A stretch of 7,792 nucleotides of DNA, taken from an uncultured Campylobacter sp. (GTDB lineage Bacteria; Campylobacterota; Campylobacteria; Campylobacterales; Campylobacteraceae). Shown here piece by piece: positions 5,561 through 7,792 of the stretch. A program made the position numbers and the translations under genes. The first letter of the stretch is position 1, and each line of letters starts with the position of its first letter. Under the pieces are notes generated by a model that was not told the DNA's origin, made no database searches, and saw nothing but the letters and a program-made list of their open reading frames with translations. The stretch covers positions 1 to 7,792 of the forward strand of contig NZ_CALHII010000165.1 of assembly GCF_938030815.1 (NCBI RefSeq), written 5' to 3'.

Positions 5561-5811
5561 CATCGTATAAAACAGCGCCTGCTGAAAAGCAATACCGCGC
5601 GGCGCATGAAAAAATCAAAATAAAATTTAAAATGCGCTGAGTAAAAATCAAGACCGCACGCCGTACTGCTAGGCTCACTGAGTTTTCGGCTCCGCTTCAC
5701 GCCGTTTTATTCCTCGCGCGTCTATTTTTCTTGCGGCACATATTCGCGTTAAATTTTTCGGCGAGCGGACCCGGCGGACTAGCCGTTTTGCGCTGCTGTC
5801 TCTGTTTCCGC

Positions 5812-5945
5812 GCCGCCGCTCGTATTTTTTTGATAAATCTCGTTTGCACCGCTGCCAGTGTTTTTTACTAAAGCTCGTTTTGTGCCGCACGATGCACATC
5901 GCCGCCTATTTTAGTGCCGCCGCTCGTTTTAGTAGCGACACTTCA
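5812..5945. repeat. short imperfect repeats downstream of the VWA gene
   Basis: GCCGCCGCTCGT occurs exactly at 5812-5823 and 5916-5927. CTCGT followed by T-rich sequence recurs at 5819, 5839, 5874 and 5923, often with a TTTTAGT or TTTTTACTA word and a GTGCCGC word nearby. The units are irregular (20, 35 and 49 bases apart). The region lies directly past the VWA stop codon on its strand, so these may be remnants of duplication or part of a transcript end. Confidence 0.4.
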
Positions 5946-5973
5946 TTTCTGGTGCGCCTCGCCTCGCGATTTG

Positions 5974-6687
5974 TTATTTTTTATCTTGTAGCACCTTGTC
6001 GCGCCATTTCGAGTTTACTTTATTATCGGTCGCTACGTCTTTGGATATCTCGGCTGCCGCTTCGAAATTTTTACTCACGCCCTCTTTGGAATTCTCGTAT
6101 TTTAGGGCGTTTTCGCTTTTGATACCGATGCTTCGCGCTTCGCTTGCGGCGTCGATATTAGCGCCTAAAAAGATAAATTCCCAGTCGTATTTTTCCTGCT
6201 TGTCGCTAATCATCTTTTTGATCTGCGCTTTGGAGTATTCGCGGCTTGAGTTTTCCATACCGTCGGTAATGATGACGAAAAGCACGCGATTGTTTTTAGC
6301 ATAGATATCGGGTACCCGCTCGATACGCGCTATCGTGCTGCCGACGGCGTCCAGTAGCGCGGTGTTGCCGCCGGCGTAGTACTCTTTGGACGTTAGGTTT
6401 TCGACCTTTTTAAGCGGCGTGCGGTTGTGGATGACGTTAAATTTCGTATCGAAAAGCACGGTCGTGACGCTGGCGTCGATGCCCTCTTTGCGCTCCTTTT
6501 CTATCATCGAGTTAAATCCGCCGATCGTATCGCTCTCAAGCCCGCTCATCGAGCCTGATTTATCTAAGATCAGCACCAATTCCAGGTGATTTACGCCGTC
6601 TTTATGATCGGGCGGCGTCTCTAGCTCTACGCTTTTGGCAAACAATATGCCCGCAAGCGCGGCAACAAGAAGGATGATTTTTTTCAT
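5974..6687 (-). CDS. exported VWA-domain protein with intact MIDAS
   Basis: 237 residues. MKKIILLVAALAGILFA is a clear Sec signal peptide with likely cleavage after A17, so the mature protein is periplasmic or surface-located; it is not a lipoprotein (no lipobox Cys). A von Willebrand factor A domain follows (about 34-180), with all metal-ion-dependent adhesion site elements: D42-K-S44-G-S46, T109 in GGNTALLDAV and D142 in ITDGMEN. The FIFLGANIDA strand (171-180) is typical of bacterial stand-alone VWA proteins. The last 57 residues are charged and probably helical, with no anchor. Such domains bind partner proteins through a divalent metal; the partner is unknown. A strong AAAGGAG site precedes the ATG at 6685-6687. 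It appears monocistronic, with repeat-rich gaps on both sides, so context gives no function. Fold call firm; role unknown. Confidence 0.9.
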   Translation of the reverse strand: MKKIILLVAALAGILFAKSVELETPPDHKDGVNHLELVLILDKSGSMSGLESDTIGGFNSMIEKERKEGIDASVTTVLFDTKFNVIHNRTPLKKVENLTSKEYYAGGNTALLDAVGSTIARIERVPDIYAKNNRVLFVIITDGMENSSREYSKAQIKKMISDKQEKYDWEFIFLGANIDAASEARSIGIKSENALKYENSKEGVSKNFEAAAEISKDVATDNKVNSKWRDKVLQDKK

Positions 6688-6721
6688 AGGGGCTCCTTTG
6701 TTAAAATTTCGTTATTTTACT

Positions 6722-6727
6722 ATTGTA
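6722..6727 (-). promoter_or_regulatory. -10 box for the VWA gene (TACAAT)
   Basis: On the minus strand TACAAT lies about 35 bases upstream of the ATG, in the context GCGATACAATAGTAAAATAA, giving a leader of about 28 bases that includes the AAAGGAG site. Upstream DNA is AT-rich with regular T/A tracts and no obvious -35 box, as in Campylobacter sigma-70 promoters. Confidence 0.5.
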
Positions 6728-6784
6728 TCGCTTAAGCAATGAAATTTTATCGCTAAAGCTTCTCCGCACGCCTTTGCTGGGTAA

Positions 6785-6972
6785 ATTTTAATACGAATTT
6801 TGTTGCGGAATTTTAACGTATCCTTGCGAGAGACGCCGCAAAATTCCACGCGACATAGAATTCTACGTGGCGCGGAATTTCACCGCGAAATTTTAAAGGC
6901 GCAGAATTTTATACGGCACGGGATTTTACGACGCAAAATTCCACGCGGCATAGAATTTATGGAATTTACGCC
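6785..6972. repeat. degenerate short-unit array (GCRnnGAATTTTA, about 15-17 bases)
   Basis: From about 6805 the stretch can be cut into consecutive units each built on GC(G/A)..GAATTT or its inverse: 6870-6884, 6885-6898, 6899-6915, 6916-6932, 6933-6947 and 6948-6962, with longer or inverted units before them. Some units are inverted, giving AAATTCC (6841-6847) against GGAATTT (6874-6880), CCACG/CGTGG (6846-6850 and 6866-6870) and the palindrome TAGAATTCTA (6856-6865). The array fills the gap between the transporter stop (6981) and the VWA promoter. A plus-strand open stretch over it (6800-7015) encodes only repeat-derived Arg/Ile/Phe-rich peptide and is not a gene. Confidence 0.55.
6837..6957. 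repeat. 26-base near-identical direct repeat, copies 95 bases apart
   Basis: Bases 6837-6862 and 6932-6957 match at 25 of 26 positions: CGCAAAATTCCACGCG is identical, then A versus G, then CATAGAATT identical. This is the best-conserved element within the array and suggests a more recent copying event than the rest. Confidence 0.7.
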
Positions 6973-6980
6973 GCCGCAAA

Positions 6981-7792
6981 TCAAGCGTCTGCGGATCTGC
7001 TCCGTTTCGCGCTGAGGTAGCTTCCGATCTCGCTTATCAAAACGCCTGCGAGGATGAGCGCCGCGCCTAAAATTTGCATCACGCTCAGCTTCTCGCCGCC
7101 CACGAATACACCCATGATGCCCGCCGTCACGGGCTCGAGCGTGAAAAACAGAGCGGTTTTTACGGGCGTCGTGTATTTTTGCATCAAAGCCTGCGCAAAA
7201 AAGCCAAAAACCGTTCCCAGCAGGCAGATCACCGCCATCGCGGCGAAAAAGCTTCGATCCATCACCGGCACGATGCTGACTCTTTCAAAAAAGATCGCTG
7301 CAAAGCAGCAAAGCACGCTTAAGCAGAGGATCTGTACGTAGGCGATGCCCGCTACGTCGCAGCTTTGCACGAAGCGGTTGGTTAGCACGATGTGAAACGA
7401 ATACGCGCACGCGCAGACCAGCGCCAGTGCTTCGCCCTTGCCGAGCCCAAGCTGCGTGTCGCCGATGAGATAGAGCCCAGCGATCGCTAGCGCGATGCCA
7501 GCGTAGGCGTAGGAGTAAATTTTATGCCTAAACAGCGCCGCGGCGATGAAGGGCACGAGTGCAACGTTTAGGCCGATGATGAACGCCACGGAGGAGCTTT
7601 GCGCAAATTTAAAGGCGAAGGTCTGCGACGTAAAGCCCGCGAATAAAAACAGGCTAAGCACCGCGCCGTGTTTGATCTCGCGCGAAGTTATGGCTTTGAG
7701 CTTCGGGAAAAATATCGCGCCTGCGATGATGCTCGCGGCGAAAAAGCGCCAAAATAGCAGCACGAAGACGTTGTTGCTCGCAAGCGCCTGCG
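6981..7792 (-). CDS. DMT-superfamily (EamA) transporter, N-terminus outside window
   Basis: Inner-membrane permease of the drug/metabolite transporter superfamily; members export or import amino acids, nucleosides or other small metabolites, and the substrate cannot be told from sequence. 269 residues are present; full members have about 290-300, so roughly 25-30 residues including the first membrane helix are missing. The frame stays open to the window edge (reading QALASNNVFVLLFWRFF), so a GTG at 7761-7763 is not the true start. I count nine hydrophobic helices, consistent with ten in the intact protein in two EamA repeats. The second repeat ends with the familiar LEPVTAGIMGVFVGGEKLS block and a helix rich in Gly/Ala/Leu. 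The tail SAKRSRSADA is cytoplasmic and basic. The stop at 6981 lies directly beside the repeat array. Confidence 0.92.
   Translation of the reverse strand, partial: QALASNNVFVLLFWRFFAASIIAGAIFFPKLKAITSREIKHGAVLSLFLFAGFTSQTFAFKFAQSSSVAFIIGLNVALVPFIAAALFRHKIYSYAYAGIALAIAGLYLIGDTQLGLGKGEALALVCACAYSFHIVLTNRFVQSCDVAGIAYVQILCLSVLCCFAAIFFERVSIVPVMDRSFFAAMAVICLLGTVFGFFAQALMQKYTTPVKTALFFTLEPVTAGIMGVFVGGEKLSVMQILGAALILAGVLISEIGSYLSAKRSRSADA

Larger units (their letters stand above)
5291..5973. other. 683-base intergenic region, repeat-rich, no credible gene
   Basis: This gap separates the start of the PLP-enzyme gene from the end of the VWA gene. It contains a nested inverted repeat (5341-5387), an array of decayed units with a GCGAA...GGAATTT pattern (5389-5560), and a second group of short CTCGTTTT / GCCGCC words (5812-5945). 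Two open stretches (5387-5623 plus; 5675-5899 minus) exist, but they start at poor sites and encode Arg/Lys/Phe-rich, repeat-driven peptides. A CGATG-CA-CATCG dyad lies at 5890-5901. The promoter of the PLP-enzyme gene should lie in the first 150 bases; only weak TAAAAT-like -10 words are visible there. Confidence 0.65.

Noticed and set aside
5387..5623. 78-codon plus-strand open frame
   Set aside because: It begins at TTG without a ribosome site, lies wholly over the degenerate repeat array, and encodes an Arg/Lys/Phe-rich peptide that mirrors the repeats (AKF, AEF, MEF, KFSF). It is best explained as a repeat artefact.
5675..5899. 74-codon minus-strand open frame downstream of the VWA gene
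   Set aside because: The peptide is extremely Arg/Lys-rich with no family pattern and no Shine-Dalgarno site, and it overlaps short repeats.
6785..6972. CRISPR array
   Set aside because: Units are 15-17 bases, highly variable and partly inverted, with no constant repeat alternating with unique spacers and no cas genes.
6800..7015. 71-codon plus-strand open frame
   Set aside because: It starts at TTG without a ribosome site, follows the GAATTTT repeat units (RILRGAEF, REILKAQNF, RGIEF) and runs into the antisense of the transporter's 3' end.

Overview
The window looks like ordinary chromosome from a Campylobacterota bacterium, most likely a relatively GC-rich oral-type Campylobacter (the C. 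gracilis, rectus or showae group). This rests on the AAATTT / TAAATTT words that fill the gaps between genes, mixed AT-rich and GC-rich codon choice, near-perfect -10 boxes without clear -35 boxes, and the type of genes present. The genus is an inference; no rRNA or other marker gene is present.

Layout. At 1-93 a short open reading may be the tail of a plus-strand gene, followed by a hairpin (97-129). Diacylglycerol kinase (dgkA, minus, 125-487) and exonuclease III (xth, plus, 555-1313) diverge from a short gap in which their -10 boxes overlap. Formate-tetrahydrofolate ligase (fhs, plus, 1449-3095) follows xth. After a 447-base gap without genes come two minus-strand genes: a small protein of the pyrimidine-dimer glycosylase (T4 endonuclease V) family (3543-3983) and a PLP/zinc enzyme of the D-serine dehydratase / D-threonine aldolase family (4184-5290). 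A 683-base gap with degenerate repeats separates these from an exported VWA-domain protein (minus, 5974-6687). A second repeat-filled gap leads to a DMT/EamA-family membrane transporter (minus, 6981 to the window end), whose N-terminus lies outside the window.

Function. The genes do not form one pathway or obvious operon; most have their own Shine-Dalgarno site and are separated by 60-680 bases. Themes are phospholipid/undecaprenol recycling (DgkA), DNA repair (Xth, and possibly the glycosylase-family protein), one-carbon metabolism (Fhs), D-amino-acid metabolism, an envelope MIDAS protein of unknown partner, and small-molecule export.

I see no defence system, mobile element, CRISPR array, integrase, rRNA or tRNA, and no convincing new multi-gene system. 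The most unusual content is non-coding. Several intergenic stretches are built from decayed short repeats around a GCG-GAATTT core, at 5389-5560 and 6785-6972, with single units at 1322-1334 and 3274-3289. There are also nested palindromes at 5341-5387 and a diverged duplication of a gene's 3' end at 4112-4207.
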